Below are positions 44,049-54,384 of a stretch of 64,000 nucleotides of DNA, piece by piece (position 1 is the stretch's first letter; each line of letters begins with the position of its first letter). Under the pieces are notes generated by a model. It was not told the origin of the DNA. It was given only the letters and a program-made list of their open reading frames with translations, and searched no databases. This DNA is from an uncultured Desulfomicrobium sp. (GTDB lineage Bacteria; Desulfobacterota; Desulfovibrionia; Desulfovibrionales; Desulfomicrobiaceae), in NCBI GenBank assembly GCA_937872685.1, contig CALMTS010000308.1, positions 1 to 64,000 on the forward strand. The letters run 5' to 3'. A program made the translations under genes and the position numbers.

Positions 44049-45443
44049 TTACAGGGTCAGGGCTTTGCGGAAGCGCGCCAGGGTCCGGTCGCGTCCGAGG
44101 ACCTCCATGGTCTCGAAGAGGCCCGGGCTCATGGTCGTGCCGGTGATGGCCACGCGGATGGGCTGGGCCAGGGCCTTGAACTTGAGGCCCGTTTCTTCCA
44201 GATAGGCCGCGGCCATGTCCTCCAGGCTCTTGTGGTCGAAGGCCGGCAGGGCCGTCATGCGGTCCGCCAGGACCGTCAGGTGCTCCCGGATCTCCGGGGT
44301 CAGGAACTTGGCCACGGCGGCCTGGTCGTACGGCAGGCTTTCGGCGTCGTGGAGAAAGAAAGCGGCCTGTTCGGCCATTTCCTTCAGTGTCTTGGCCCGG
44401 GGCTGGTACAGGGGCACGATGGCCTCCAGATAGTCCTGAGCCGGGTCGAATTCCGTGTTCTGTCTGATCATCTCTCCCAGCAGCGTGGCAAGCCTCGGCA
44501 CGTCGCCGGTCTTGATGAAGTGGCTGTTGGTCCAGTTGAGCTTGTCCATGTCGAAGACCGAGGCCGACTTGCCCAGGCCCGCGAGGGAGAACTTTTGCAG
44601 CAGGTCGTCCATGGTGAAAAGCTCGTCGTCGCCGTGGGACCAGCCCAGGCGAACCAGATAGCTGAGCATGGCCTCCGGCAGGTAGCCGAGATCCTTGTAC
44701 ATCATGACCGATGTCGCGCCGTGGCGCTTGCTCATCTTCTTCTTGTCCGGACCCAGGATCATGGGCACGTGGCCGAACTTGGGCAGGGGGAAACCCAGGG
44801 CCTCGTAGATGAGAATCTGCTTGGGCGTGTTGTTCTGGTGGTCGTCGCCGCGGATGACGTGGGTCACGCCCATCTCCGCGTCGTCAACGACCACTGCCAT
44901 CTGGTAGATGGCCGAACCGTCGGCGCGACGAATGACGAAGTCGTCCATTTCCTGGACGTCCCAGGCGATGGGGCCCTTGATGATGTCGTCGAAGACCACC
45001 TTGCCCGTGAGCGGGGTCTTGAAGCGGACCACCCTGCCGGGGCCGGGGCCCAGGCCCATCTCCCGGCATTTGCCGTTGTATTTGGGCTTGAGGCCGGCGG
45101 CGCGGGCCGTCTCGCGCATCTCTTCCACTTCCTCGGGCGTGCAGGAGCAGTAGTAGGCCTTGCCCGTCTCCAGCAGCTTGTCCACGTAGCTGTTGTAGAG
45201 GTCGCCGCGCTCGCTCTGGAAGAAGGGGCCTTCGTCGAAGTCCAGGCCCAGCCAGTGCATGGCGTCGATGATGGCGTCGGTCATCTCCTGGGTGGAGCGG
45301 GCCTGGTCCGTGTCTTCGATGCGCAGGATGAACCTGCCGCCGTTCTGGCGGGCGTAAAGGTAGTTGAAAAGCGCCGTGCGGGCGCCGCCGATATGCAGGT
45401 ACCCCGTGGGGCTGGGAGGGAATCGGGTCACGATCTGGGTCAT
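44049..45443 (-). CDS. gltX: Glutamyl-tRNA synthetase
   Basis: VTRFPPSPTGYLHIGGARTALFNYLYAR; KKMSKRHGATSV. Confidence 0.99.
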   Translation of the reverse strand: MTQIVTRFPPSPTGYLHIGGARTALFNYLYARQNGGRFILRIEDTDQARSTQEMTDAIIDAMHWLGLDFDEGPFFQSERGDLYNSYVDKLLETGKAYYCSCTPEEVEEMRETARAAGLKPKYNGKCREMGLGPGPGRVVRFKTPLTGKVVFDDIIKGPIAWDVQEMDDFVIRRADGSAIYQMAVVVDDAEMGVTHVIRGDDHQNNTPKQILIYEALGFPLPKFGHVPMILGPDKKKMSKRHGATSVMMYKDLGYLPEAMLSYLVRLGWSHGDDELFTMDDLLQKFSLAGLGKSASVFDMDKLNWTNSHFIKTGDVPRLATLLGEMIRQNTEFDPAQDYLEAIVPLYQPRAKTLKEMAEQAAFFLHDAESLPYDQAAVAKFLTPEIREHLTVLADRMTALPAFDHKSLEDMAAAYLEETGLKFKALAQPIRVAITGTTMSPGLFETMEVLGRDRTLARFRKALTL

Positions 45444-45557
45444 GTTCTTTCCACTATCCGGCGGCTCACGCCGGCTGAAGCCGCGCCACGCACCGGACGG
45501 CGCGTGTGCGGGAAGGGGGTTTGCGGTGACGGGGTGTTTTCCGCGCGGTGCGCCGGC

Positions 45558-45779
45558 TCAGACGGCCTCGACGGCCTTGATGCCGGGGACCATCTTCTTG
45601 ACGGCGCGTTCGATGCTGTTCCGAAGCGTCATCCGGGACATGGGGCAGCCCTTGCATGCGCCCGTCAGACGGACCTGCACGATGCCGCCCGGGAGGATGT
45701 CCACCAGTTCAACATAGCCGCCGTCGGCCTGGAGGATGGGCCGCACGGTGTCGAGGGCTTTTTCGACCTGTTCTCGCAT
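45558..45779 (-). CDS. NifU C-terminal-like (Nfu) Fe-S scaffold protein
   Basis: VRPILQADGGYVELVDILPGGIVQVRLTGACKGCPMSRMTLRNSIERAV (CxxC). Confidence 0.95.
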   Translation of the reverse strand: MREQVEKALDTVRPILQADGGYVELVDILPGGIVQVRLTGACKGCPMSRMTLRNSIERAVKKMVPGIKAVEAV

Positions 45780-45828
45780 GGCATGCTCCGGGGCCCGCGC
45801 ACGAGGCGTGGCGCGATGCCCGTGTCAA

Positions 45829-46182
45829 TCATTCCTCGAAGAGAAGGCCGGCCATGAGTTTTTCGGGGTCGCGGCGTTCCGGGACCACCTCATGGGGGAT
45901 TTTCTCCTCGTTCCATTCCTTGGAGACATAGAGGCCGCAGTAGCAGGCCCCGAATTCGGCCACGTCGGGTTCGCGGTACACGCAGGGACAGAAGATGTCC
46001 TTGTCGAGTTCGCGGTTCCCCGAGGCCAGCCGGCAGGGGCAGGCCATGTAGCCGTAGCGGTCGCGGTTGACGATCAGGCTTTCCATGAGGTCCAGGACAA
46101 AGGCCTTGTCCCTGTTGAAAAAATAGCCCTTGGATTCCTGCAATGGCCGCAGCTTGTCGTAGAGTTCTTCGGGAGTCATCAT
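45829..46182 (-). CDS. Ferredoxin-thioredoxin reductase catalytic-chain family protein
   Basis: GYMACPCRLASGNRELDKDIFCPCVYREPDVAEFGACYCGLYVSKEW: CPC...CPC...CYC cysteine pattern. Confidence 0.94.
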   Translation of the reverse strand: MMTPEELYDKLRPLQESKGYFFNRDKAFVLDLMESLIVNRDRYGYMACPCRLASGNRELDKDIFCPCVYREPDVAEFGACYCGLYVSKEWNEEKIPHEVVPERRDPEKLMAGLLFEE

Positions 46183-46433
46183 CTCTCCAGGGCTTCCTTG
46201 ATCTGGTCCTGCTTGAAGCCGACGATGGCTTCTTCGTCCACGAGCAGGGTGGGGAAGGACAGCTTGGGGTTGACCTTCTTGATGGCTTCGATGATCTGCT
46301 TGCGTTCCTCGCCTTCAAGCTTGTCCACGAAGATGCAGTCGTACTTGGCGCCGCAGTCGTCGAGGTATTCCTTGGTCTTTTTGCAGTGGATGCAGGTGCT
46401 CAGAGCGTAGAGCGTGATGGATTTGTCGTTCAT
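46179..46433 (-). CDS. Glutaredoxin family protein
   Basis: ITLYALSTCIHCKKTKEYLDDCGAKYDCIFVDKL...LSFPTLLVDEEAIVGF (CIHC, cis-Pro). Confidence 0.92.
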   Translation of the reverse strand: MNDKSITLYALSTCIHCKKTKEYLDDCGAKYDCIFVDKLEGEERKQIIEAIKKVNPKLSFPTLLVDEEAIVGFKQDQIKEALER

Positions 46434-46557
46434 AGATCCTCCTTGCTATGCAGAGGGCGTTGGGATAGCCCTTGGCCGTCTTCCGGATTGGGAAGCTATA
46501 AAGACAAATCGGCCCGCCGTCCATGTCCGGAAGGGGGCCATATCGCGGGGGATAGAC

Positions 46558-47706
46558 ATGCGCGAGAATTTTCTGGTTTTCGGATCACCCAGGATCGAAG
46601 AGGACGAGATCGAAGAAGTGGTCGCCTGCCTGCGCAGCGGCTGGATCGGGACGGGTCCCCGGGTGGCCGAGTTCGAGCGGCGTTTCGCCGCCTACAAGGG
46701 AGCCACGCACGCCGTGGCCGTCAATTCCTGCACTGCGGCCCTGCACCTGAGCATCCTGGCCGCGGGAATCGGCCCGGGCGACGAGGTCATCACCACGCCG
46801 CTGACATTCTGCGCCTCGGTCAACGCCATCATCCATGCGGGGGCGACGCCCGTGCTGGCCGACGTCGACCCGCGAAGCCAGAACATCGACCCCGGGAAAG
46901 TCAGGGAGAAGATCACGCCGCGCACCAAGGCCATCCTGCCCGTGCATTTCGCCGGCCGGGCCTGCGACATGGACCCGCTCTGCGCCATCGCCGGGGAGCA
47001 CGGCCTGACCATCATCGAGGACTGCGCCCACGCCATCGAGACCGAGTATCATGGCCGCAAGGCCGGCTGCTTCGGGGATTTCGGCTGCTTCAGCTTCTAC
47101 GTGACCAAGAACATCATCACGGGCGAGGGCGGGCTCATCCTGGCCCGGAAACCGGAGCACGCGGCGCGGCTCAAGGTTCTGGCCCTGCACGGCATGTCCT
47201 CGGACGCCTGGAAGCGTTTCGGCGACGAGGGTTACAAACACTATCTCGTCACCGAGGCCGGTTTCAAATACAATATGATGGATCTGCAGGCCTCCATCGG
47301 CCTGCGCCAGATGGACAAGGTGGAACACTTCTGGGAGCGGCGTCGCGAGATATGGGAGCGCTACATGGACGAACTGTCCGGCCTGCCCCTGACCCTGCCC
47401 GCGCCCGTGGAGCCTGACACCCGCCACGCCTTCCATCTGTTCGGGGTCCTGGTGGACGAGGCGCGCACGGGGATCAGCCGCGATGCGTTCCTGACGGCCA
47501 TGACCAGGCAGAAGATCGGGGTCGGCGTGCACTATCTTTCCCTGCCCGAACACCCGCACTACCAGGGGCGGTTCGGCTGGGCGCCCGACGACTATCCCCA
47601 TGCCCGTGACATCGGCCGCCGGACGGTAAGCCTGCCCATCTCGGCCAAGCTGACGGATGCGGACGTTTCCGACGTCATCCAGGCCGTGCGCCAGACTCTG
47701 GCATAG
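46558..47706 (+). CDS. DegT/DnrJ/EryC1/StrS family PLP aminotransferase
   Basis: AVNSCTAALHLSILAAGIGPGDEVITTPLTFCASVNAI; IEDCAHAIETEYHGRKAGCFGDFGCFSFYVTKNIITGEGG. Confidence 0.96.
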   Translation: MRENFLVFGSPRIEEDEIEEVVACLRSGWIGTGPRVAEFERRFAAYKGATHAVAVNSCTAALHLSILAAGIGPGDEVITTPLTFCASVNAIIHAGATPVLADVDPRSQNIDPGKVREKITPRTKAILPVHFAGRACDMDPLCAIAGEHGLTIIEDCAHAIETEYHGRKAGCFGDFGCFSFYVTKNIITGEGGLILARKPEHAARLKVLALHGMSSDAWKRFGDEGYKHYLVTEAGFKYNMMDLQASIGLRQMDKVEHFWERRREIWERYMDELSGLPLTLPAPVEPDTRHAFHLFGVLVDEARTGISRDAFLTAMTRQKIGVGVHYLSLPEHPHYQGRFGWAPDDYPHARDIGRRTVSLPISAKLTDADVSDVIQAVRQTLA

Positions 47707-47759
47707 TCCGGGCTCCTGACAACATATCTGCACAAGGGGTGCAGCGGGCATGCGCCACG

Positions 47760-47786
47760 AAAAAAGCCGGTTCACCCGGCTTTTTT
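47760..47786. terminator. Bidirectional intrinsic terminator
   Basis: Perfect inverted repeat AAAAAAGCCGG-TTCAC-CCGGCTTTTTT between convergent genes. Confidence 0.92.
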
Positions 47787-47796
47787 CACGTCCGCG

Positions 47797-48717
47797 TCAC
47801 GCCGGGCGGCGCAGGGATCGGCTGAAGCGCCAACGCTCGAAGAGAAAGAGCAGGACGGCGATCCAGACCATGGAAAACCCTGTGAACTGGGTGTGGGAGA
47901 ATGGCTCGCGGTACATGAAGACACCCAGCAGGAACTGGATGGTGGGGGCGATGTACTGCAGGATGCCGATCATGGACAGGGGGATGCGCTGGGCGGCGCC
48001 GGCGAACATGGCCAGGGGGGCGGTGGTGACCACTCCCGCGCCCAGGAGCAGCAGGTCCGAGCCTGTCCCGGCGTGCAGAAAGACGCCTGCGCCCTGCAGT
48101 TCGCTCCAGCCGAGCCAGCACAGGGCGGGCGGCAGCAGGAGGGCCGTCTCCAGGGTCAGGCCCTCGAAGGCGCCCAGGGGCGCTCGTTTCTTGACCAGCC
48201 CGTAGAGGCTGAAGGTCGAGGCCAGGGCCAGGGCGATCCAGGGCAGCCGGCCGTAGTCGAAGGTCAGGTAGATGACCCCGGCCGCGGCCAGGCCCAGGGG
48301 GGCCCACTGCACGGGCCGCAGCCGTTCGCGTAGGAGGAAGACGCCCAGCAGCACCGAGAGCAGGGGGGTGATGAAATACCCCAGGCTCGCCTCCACGATG
48401 TACCCCGCGTTGACGCTCCAGACGTAGATGAACCAGTTCACCCCGATGAGCAGGCTGGCCAGGAAGTAGGTGCGCCAGACGCCCGGGTTCAGCCTGCGGA
48501 AGAGACTGCCCATCCTTTTGGTCAGGCCCAGGAAGAGGGCCAGCGTGGCGAAGGACCACGCGATGCGGTGGGAGAGCAGTTGGGGCGTGGGCACGTGCCC
48601 CAGAAGCTTCCAGTAGATGGGCAGAAGCCCCCAGCTGAAGTAGGCTCCGATGGCCATGAGCATGCCTTTGCTCACGAGGCGCGTCCCGGTGCGGGGGCGA
48701 AGCCCCTGCCGTTGCAT
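47797..48717 (-). CDS. rarD: EamA family transporter RarD
   Basis: KGMLMAIGAYFSWGLLPIYWKLLGHVPTPQLLSHRIAWSF; NWFIYVWSVNAGYIVEASLGYFITPLLSVLLGVFLLRERL. Confidence 0.95.
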   Translation of the reverse strand: MQRQGLRPRTGTRLVSKGMLMAIGAYFSWGLLPIYWKLLGHVPTPQLLSHRIAWSFATLALFLGLTKRMGSLFRRLNPGVWRTYFLASLLIGVNWFIYVWSVNAGYIVEASLGYFITPLLSVLLGVFLLRERLRPVQWAPLGLAAAGVIYLTFDYGRLPWIALALASTFSLYGLVKKRAPLGAFEGLTLETALLLPPALCWLGWSELQGAGVFLHAGTGSDLLLLGAGVVTTAPLAMFAGAAQRIPLSMIGILQYIAPTIQFLLGVFMYREPFSHTQFTGFSMVWIAVLLFLFERWRFSRSLRRPA

Positions 48718-48726
48718 TCCACTGTT

Positions 48727-49491
48727 TCAGCGCAAGTCAACATAGCTGTCTCCCAGCTGGCGCATCTGGGTCCGCACCCAGCGCGCGCGTTCGCGCAGGT
48801 AGGACGAAGGGCGGTGGGCGAAGAGTTTGCGCGGGCTTGGCAGCACCGACGCCAGAAGGGCCGCCTCGTCGCGGCTCAGCTTCGCGGCCGGCTTCCCGAA
48901 ATACCGTTTGGCCGCCGCGCCCACGCCGTATGTCCCGTCGCCGAATTCGGCGATGTTCAGGTACACTTCAAGAATCCTTTCCTTGGACCAGAGCAGTTCG
49001 ATGAGCACGGTCAGGCCCGCTTCCAGGCCCTTGCGCACGTAGCTGCGCCCGGACCAGAGGAAGAGGTTCTTGGCCACCTGCTGTGTGATGGTGCTCGCGC
49101 CCCTGACTTTCCTGCTTTTTTCGTTGTGTTCCACGGCGCGGGCGATGGCGTCCATGTCAAAGCCGAAGTGACGGGGGAAATTCTGGTCCTCGGCGGCCAC
49201 CACGGCCAGGGCCATGTGCTTCGGGATGGCTTCCATGGGCGTCCAGGAGTACATGATGGCGGGTCCCTGGTTGGACGCGGTCAGCCGCTCCACGTGACGG
49301 ACGAGCATGAAGGCGCTGGTGGGCGGCGGCACGAAGCGCAGGGCGAGGATGACCAGCACCAGGCCGGGCAGAATCCACATGGCCCCGCGCAGGACGCGGC
49401 GCGGCAGTCCGGCAAGCCCGCTGCCGGAGATTGCGGCCGTTGATTTCGCCGGTCGGCGCCGGTTCGCGGTGGAGGTTGTCTTGCGTGCCAT
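48727..49491 (-). CDS. mtgA: Monofunctional biosynthetic peptidoglycan transglycosylase
   Basis: VVAAEDQNFPRHFGFDMDAIARAVEHNEKSRKVRGASTITQQVAKNLFLWSGRSYVRKGLEA. Confidence 0.95.
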   Translation of the reverse strand: MARKTTSTANRRRPAKSTAAISGSGLAGLPRRVLRGAMWILPGLVLVILALRFVPPPTSAFMLVRHVERLTASNQGPAIMYSWTPMEAIPKHMALAVVAAEDQNFPRHFGFDMDAIARAVEHNEKSRKVRGASTITQQVAKNLFLWSGRSYVRKGLEAGLTVLIELLWSKERILEVYLNIAEFGDGTYGVGAAAKRYFGKPAAKLSRDEAALLASVLPSPRKLFAHRPSSYLRERARWVRTQMRQLGDSYVDLR

Positions 49492-49585
49492 GTTGGGGCT
49501 AGTGGGTTGCAGGGAGCCGAGGTCGCCATCGCTTGTGCGCCGCGGCCATTTCAAAGTCAATAAACTCCGTCACGCGAGGAGGAAC

Positions 49586-50191
49586 ATGAATATTTTGAAC
49601 AACGCAACCCTGGAGACCATCCACGCCCGGCACAGCATCCGCCAGTTCGCCCCCGAGCCCCTGCCCGAGGACATGGTCATGACGCTGCTCGACGCGGCCA
49701 ACCAGGCGCCATCGGCCCACAACCGCCAGTCATGGAAATTCGTCATCCTCGAAGGGGAAGCCCGGACGGAGTTGGCAGAGCTTGTCGCCACCATTTCCAA
49801 GACGTTCGAGAAGCCGTCCTCGTCGCTCCTGCGCATGGCCGCGCGCAGCATCGCCTCGGCCCCGGTGACCATCGCCGTGATCAATACCGGCGACCTGATC
49901 AGCCACGGCACGGAGCTTTTTCAGGTGGACAGGGAGCAGGCCTTCGATTTCTTCCGGACCATGGAGATCCAAAGCTCTGCGGCGGCCGTGGAGAATCTGC
50001 TCCTGGCCGCCACCTCCCTGGGGCTGGGCGCCGTGTGGCTCGGCATCCTCTATCTGGTGAAGGACCGCGTGCTGGACTTTCTGCAGGAACCGGGCGGGGA
50101 ATTCATGGCCGTGGTGCCTGTGGGACGTCCCCTGCGGTCCACCCAGGGGCCGAACAAGAAACCTCTTGAGAATGTCATCAAGAAAATCTGA
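49586..50191 (+). CDS. Nitroreductase family protein
   Basis: TIHARHSIRQFAPEPLPEDMVMTLLDAANQAPSAHNRQSWKFVILEG; AAAVENLLLAATSLGLGAVWLG; RBS GAGGAGG. Confidence 0.94.
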   Translation: MNILNNATLETIHARHSIRQFAPEPLPEDMVMTLLDAANQAPSAHNRQSWKFVILEGEARTELAELVATISKTFEKPSSSLLRMAARSIASAPVTIAVINTGDLISHGTELFQVDREQAFDFFRTMEIQSSAAAVENLLLAATSLGLGAVWLGILYLVKDRVLDFLQEPGGEFMAVVPVGRPLRSTQGPNKKPLENVIKKI

Positions 50192-50209
50192 TCCTTTCCG
50201 GAGGAAGCC

Positions 50210-51610
50210 ATGGCCGACGTGCGCATCGAGACCGACAGCATGGGGCCCGTCGAGGTCCCGGCGGACCGTTACTGGGGCGCCCAGACCCAGCGGTCCCTGA
50301 AATACTTCCACATCGGGTTGGATCTGATGCCCGCGGAGATCATCCACGCCTTCGGCGTCCTCAAGCTCGCCGCAGCCAGGGCGAACCTGGAGCTTGGCAG
50401 GCTGCCGCGGGAGTTGGCCGAAGCCGTCATGGCCGCCTGCGGCGAGGTCATGGACGGGACGCTGGCCGGCCATTTCCCGCTGCATGTCTGGCAGACGGGC
50501 AGCGGCACGCAGACCAACATGAACGTGAACGAGGTGGTCGGGAACCGCGCCATCGAGCTCCTCGGCGGGGTCATGGGCAGCAAGCGGCCCGTGCACCCCA
50601 ACGACCACGTCAATATGTCCCAATCCTCCAACGACACCTTCCCTGCGGCCATGCACATCGCCGCCGCGCTCATGCTCACGGACACGCTCATACCGGCCGT
50701 GGAGGCCATGCGCGCGGAGCTGGCCGGCAAGGCGCGGCAGTGGGACTGCATCGTCAAGATCGGCCGCACGCACCTGCAGGACGCCGTGCCCATGACCCTG
50801 GGCCAGGAGTTCTCGGGCTACGCCGCGCTGCTGGCGGACAACCTGGAGCGGCTGCGCGGCTGCCTGCCGCACCTGTACCGGCTGGCCCTGGGCGGCACGG
50901 CCGTTGGCACGGGCCTGGGCACTCATCCGGATTTCGCACGGCTGGCGGCGCGCGAAGTTTCGGTCCTCACGGGCCTGCCTTTCGAGCCCGCCCCGAACTT
51001 CTTTGCCGCCCTGTCGGCCCACGACGCCGTGGTCATGGCCTCGGGCGCCGTGCGGACGCTGGCCTGCTCCCTCATGAAGATCGCCAACGACATCCGCTGG
51101 CTGGCCTCGGGTCCGCGCGCCGGCATCGGGGAACTGATCCTGCCGGCCAACGAGCCCGGGTCTTCCATCATGCCGGGCAAGGTCAACCCGACCCAGTCCG
51201 AGGCCATGACCATGGTCGCGGTGCAGATCATGGGGCTTGACGCGGCCGTGGGCATGGCCGGTTCCCAGGGAAATTTCGAGCTCAACGTCTTCAAGCCGGT
51301 GATGATTTTCAACCTGCTCACGTCCATGCGCCTGGCCGCGGACGCCTGCCGCAGTTTCACGGAACACGCCCTGCAGGGGCTCGCCGCCGACGAGGCGGTC
51401 ATCGCCCGGCACGTCGGAAGCTCCCTCATGCTGGTCACGGCCCTGTCCCCGGCCATCGGTTACGACCGGGCCGCGGAGGTGGCGCACAAGGCGCATGTCG
51501 AGGGCACGGGCCTGAAGGAGGCCTGCCTGGGGCTCGGGTACCTGGACGAAGAGACGTTCGACACCCTGATGCGCCCGCTCCGGATGGCCCGGCCGCACGG
51601 GGAAGGGTGA
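50210..51610 (+). CDS. fumC: Class II fumarate hydratase
   Basis: [61 protein letters not shown]. Confidence 0.97.
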   Translation: MADVRIETDSMGPVEVPADRYWGAQTQRSLKYFHIGLDLMPAEIIHAFGVLKLAAARANLELGRLPRELAEAVMAACGEVMDGTLAGHFPLHVWQTGSGTQTNMNVNEVVGNRAIELLGGVMGSKRPVHPNDHVNMSQSSNDTFPAAMHIAAALMLTDTLIPAVEAMRAELAGKARQWDCIVKIGRTHLQDAVPMTLGQEFSGYAALLADNLERLRGCLPHLYRLALGGTAVGTGLGTHPDFARLAAREVSVLTGLPFEPAPNFFAALSAHDAVVMASGAVRTLACSLMKIANDIRWLASGPRAGIGELILPANEPGSSIMPGKVNPTQSEAMTMVAVQIMGLDAAVGMAGSQGNFELNVFKPVMIFNLLTSMRLAADACRSFTEHALQGLAADEAVIARHVGSSLMLVTALSPAIGYDRAAEVAHKAHVEGTGLKEACLGLGYLDEETFDTLMRPLRMARPHGEG

Positions 51611-51656
51611 CAGGGAAGGCCGCCGCCCGCGGGGCCGCGGGCGGCGGGGGAAGGTT

Positions 51657-52424
51657 TCAGGACCTGGCGTTTCGCGAGGCGCCGAGCTCCGCCAGCCGGA
51701 TGTATTTCTGGAAGGCGTAGAAGAATGAATTGACCGCCAGCACGAATCCCGCCTTGCCGTCGAGAAAACCGCGCCGGAACACGTAAATCTTCAGAAATCT
51801 GGCCAGCCCGTGTCCCAGGGCCGTCAGCACTCCCGCCCGCTTTCCCTTCAAGTGCATTTCTTCCGCGGCGATCTGCGTGTAATAATTGATCTTGTCGACG
51901 TGCTGCTTCAGGTTTTCATAGGGGTAGTGGATGATGTCGCCCGTCAGGCGGCGCGTCCGGCCTTTGGTTTCGAACCCGTAGTGCGGCCCCGAGACGTGCA
52001 CCCCGGTGTCGGCCAGCCGGAAGACGCGGGGCAGGAGGTCCGGGTACCAGCCGCTATGGCGCAGGAAGCGGTCGAAATAGAAGGACGTGCGCGGGCACAG
52101 GAAGGCGCTCATGCCCTGGGGGTCCTCCAGGGCCGTCATGACCGAGGCGCGCAGCTCGTCGGACAGGATCTCGTCCTGGTCCAGGGAAACCACCCACTCC
52201 GTCTCGATGTGGCTGAAGGCGAACTCGAACTGCTTTTTGGGGCCGGGCCAGGGGTTGACCAGAAAACGGGCCCCGTGGGCCGCGGCGATGTCCGCCGTGG
52301 AATCCGTGCTCTGGGAATCCACAACCAGTATCCGGTCGCAAAAATCCAGGGATTTCAGGCAGTCGTCCAGATATTTCGCCCCGTTCAGGGTCAGGACCAG
52401 CCCGGTGACGGAGGGCCTAGCCAA
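51657..52424 (-). CDS. Glycosyltransferase family 2 (WaaE/KdtX-like; probable TTG start)
   Basis: [94 protein letters not shown] upstream of TTG. Confidence 0.9.
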   Translation of the reverse strand: MARPSVTGLVLTLNGAKYLDDCLKSLDFCDRILVVDSQSTDSTADIAAAHGARFLVNPWPGPKKQFEFAFSHIETEWVVSLDQDEILSDELRASVMTALEDPQGMSAFLCPRTSFYFDRFLRHSGWYPDLLPRVFRLADTGVHVSGPHYGFETKGRTRRLTGDIIHYPYENLKQHVDKINYYTQIAAEEMHLKGKRAGVLTALGHGLARFLKIYVFRRGFLDGKAGFVLAVNSFFYAFQKYIRLAELGASRNARS

Positions 52425-53052
52425 GGCCTTTTTCCTCCAGCCCGCGCAGGATGGCGGCAAAGACCGTTTCCGGGTCCTTGTTGGCGTCCACGACCAGGAA
52501 GCGGCTGCGGTGCAGGGCGGCCCAGGTCAGGTAGCCTTCGCGGATGCGGGTGTGGAAGGCCATGCTCTCGGCTTCGAAGCGTCCTTCGGTGGCGGCCTTG
52601 TTGTCGCGCATGTTGCGGGTCAGGGCGCGCTTGAGGCCGGTCTCCGGATCCACGTCCAGGAGGATGGTCACGTCGGGCCACAGCCCCTGCACGGCCACGT
52701 CGTTGAGCTGGTGCAGCAGGCTCGGCTCCAGTCCCCGGCCGTAGCCCTGGTAGACCACGGTGGAATCCGCGAAACGGTCGCAGACGACGGTCCGCCCGTC
52801 CTCCATGGCCGGCCGGATGACCGAAGACACGTGCTGGGCGCGGTCCGCCAGATAGAGAAAAAGTTCGCTGGGGGAGGACAGGTCGCTGTTCTTGGGGTCG
52901 AGGAGGATGCGGCGCAGCTCCTTGCCCAGGCGGCTCCCGCCGGGTTCCAGGGTGTGCAGGACATCATGGCCCTGGCGGACGAAGTGCTCGATGAGCTTTT
53001 TGCACTGTGTCGATTTTCCGCAGCCTTCCATGCCTTCAAACGTCAGAAACAT
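52417..53052 (-). CDS. tmk: Thymidylate kinase
   Basis: [44 protein letters not shown]. Confidence 0.97.
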   Translation of the reverse strand: MFLTFEGMEGCGKSTQCKKLIEHFVRQGHDVLHTLEPGGSRLGKELRRILLDPKNSDLSSPSELFLYLADRAQHVSSVIRPAMEDGRTVVCDRFADSTVVYQGYGRGLEPSLLHQLNDVAVQGLWPDVTILLDVDPETGLKRALTRNMRDNKAATEGRFEAESMAFHTRIREGYLTWAALHRSRFLVVDANKDPETVFAAILRGLEEKGLG

Positions 53053-53061
53053 GCGTCCACC

Positions 53062-54138
53062 TCACGGGTTGTTGGAAGTTGAGGAGAAGCCCATGGCCTT
53101 GAGCAGCGGCGAGTCTTCGGATCTGGGCGCGGCCTTTCGGGGCTGTTTTTCCGCCTCCCGGACCTGCCGCGGCGTGCGCATGGGCTGGTAGAGGTAGCGG
53201 CCGAGGGTGCGGTGGTATTCGCTCCAGCCTTCGAGCTCCTCGCCGTCGGCGGCGGTCAGGGCGCCCTGCACGGTGTTGATCTTGGAGTCCATGTTGTCCG
53301 CGTGATGCAGGATGAAGGCCTCCACGGTCTGGGGCCGGCTGGGCGAACCGAATTCCAGCTCCCCGTGGTGGGAGATGACCAGGTGCTTGAGGTGCATGGC
53401 CAGCGCCTCGGGCAGGTCCTTGACCTTGCGCAGGAACGGTTCCAGCACTTCCAGGCCGATCTGGATGTGGCCCAGCAGGCGTCCGGCGTCGGTGTACTCG
53501 CGGCTGATGCCGTGGGAGAGCTCGAAGGCCTTGCCCAGGTCGTGGCAGAGGGCGCCCACCAGCAGGACTTCCTTGTCCACCTGCGGGTAGAGTTCGGACA
53601 TGGCCTTGCAGATGCGCATGATGGCCAGGGTGTGCTCCAGGAGCCCGCCGGCGTAGGCGTGATGGATGGACTTGGCGCCGGGGGCGCTGAGGAGCGCCGT
53701 GCGGATGCGTTCGTCGCGCAACACGTTTTTGCACAGGGTCGCCCAGGGCTTGAAGGTCAGTTCGGCGGAGAGGAACTCCTCCATCTCCTGCAGGAGCTCC
53801 GCCGGGGGCACGGCCGACGAGGGCAGGAAATCGGTCAGGTCGAGGCCGGCCGCCGCGGGGTCGATGACGGCCATGTCGTTGACGTTCATCTGCAGCTGGT
53901 CCTTGAAGGACGCCACCTGTCCGGTGACGTGCACGAACTGTTCGGCCTTGAGCCCTTCGTACTGCTGGCTCTGGGGGTGCCAGATGCGGGCCTCGATGCT
54001 GCCCGTGCTGTCGGTCAGGGTCAGCTGCCAGTAGGGGCCGTTCTTGGCCTCCTTGCGCTGGGCCTGGGAAAGGGCGAAGACGTCCGAAACGGGCTGTCCT
54101 TCGGCCAATTCCCTGACGAATGTTTTTTTCTGCTTCAT
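53062..54138 (-). CDS. OB-fold + HD domain 3'-5' exoribonuclease YhaM-like
   Basis: PYWQLTLTDSTGSIEARIWHPQ (OB fold); HHAYAGGLLEHTLAIMRIC...LLVGALCHDLGK (HD). Confidence 0.9.
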   Translation of the reverse strand: MKQKKTFVRELAEGQPVSDVFALSQAQRKEAKNGPYWQLTLTDSTGSIEARIWHPQSQQYEGLKAEQFVHVTGQVASFKDQLQMNVNDMAVIDPAAAGLDLTDFLPSSAVPPAELLQEMEEFLSAELTFKPWATLCKNVLRDERIRTALLSAPGAKSIHHAYAGGLLEHTLAIMRICKAMSELYPQVDKEVLLVGALCHDLGKAFELSHGISREYTDAGRLLGHIQIGLEVLEPFLRKVKDLPEALAMHLKHLVISHHGELEFGSPSRPQTVEAFILHHADNMDSKINTVQGALTAADGEELEGWSEYHRTLGRYLYQPMRTPRQVREAEKQPRKAAPRSEDSPLLKAMGFSSTSNNP

Positions 54139-54384
54139 GAAGTTGCTATTCCTGCATGCATGGGGTAATGGCGCAAACGAGGACGATGTCGGGATTTTCT
54201 ATAATATTTGGGCAGTTGCACATCGTCTCTGACAATTTTGAAGTGATCGTTCCCACCTCGTCTACAGGCAAGTTTTCAACTTTGGCAAGAGGTCGTTTGG
54301 TCCGGCCGGATTGCCGCAAGCGGCTTTGGGGCGTGTCTTTTTTTCTCACCATCCAGCGTAACAGCAACATCCTATCGAGCGGTT

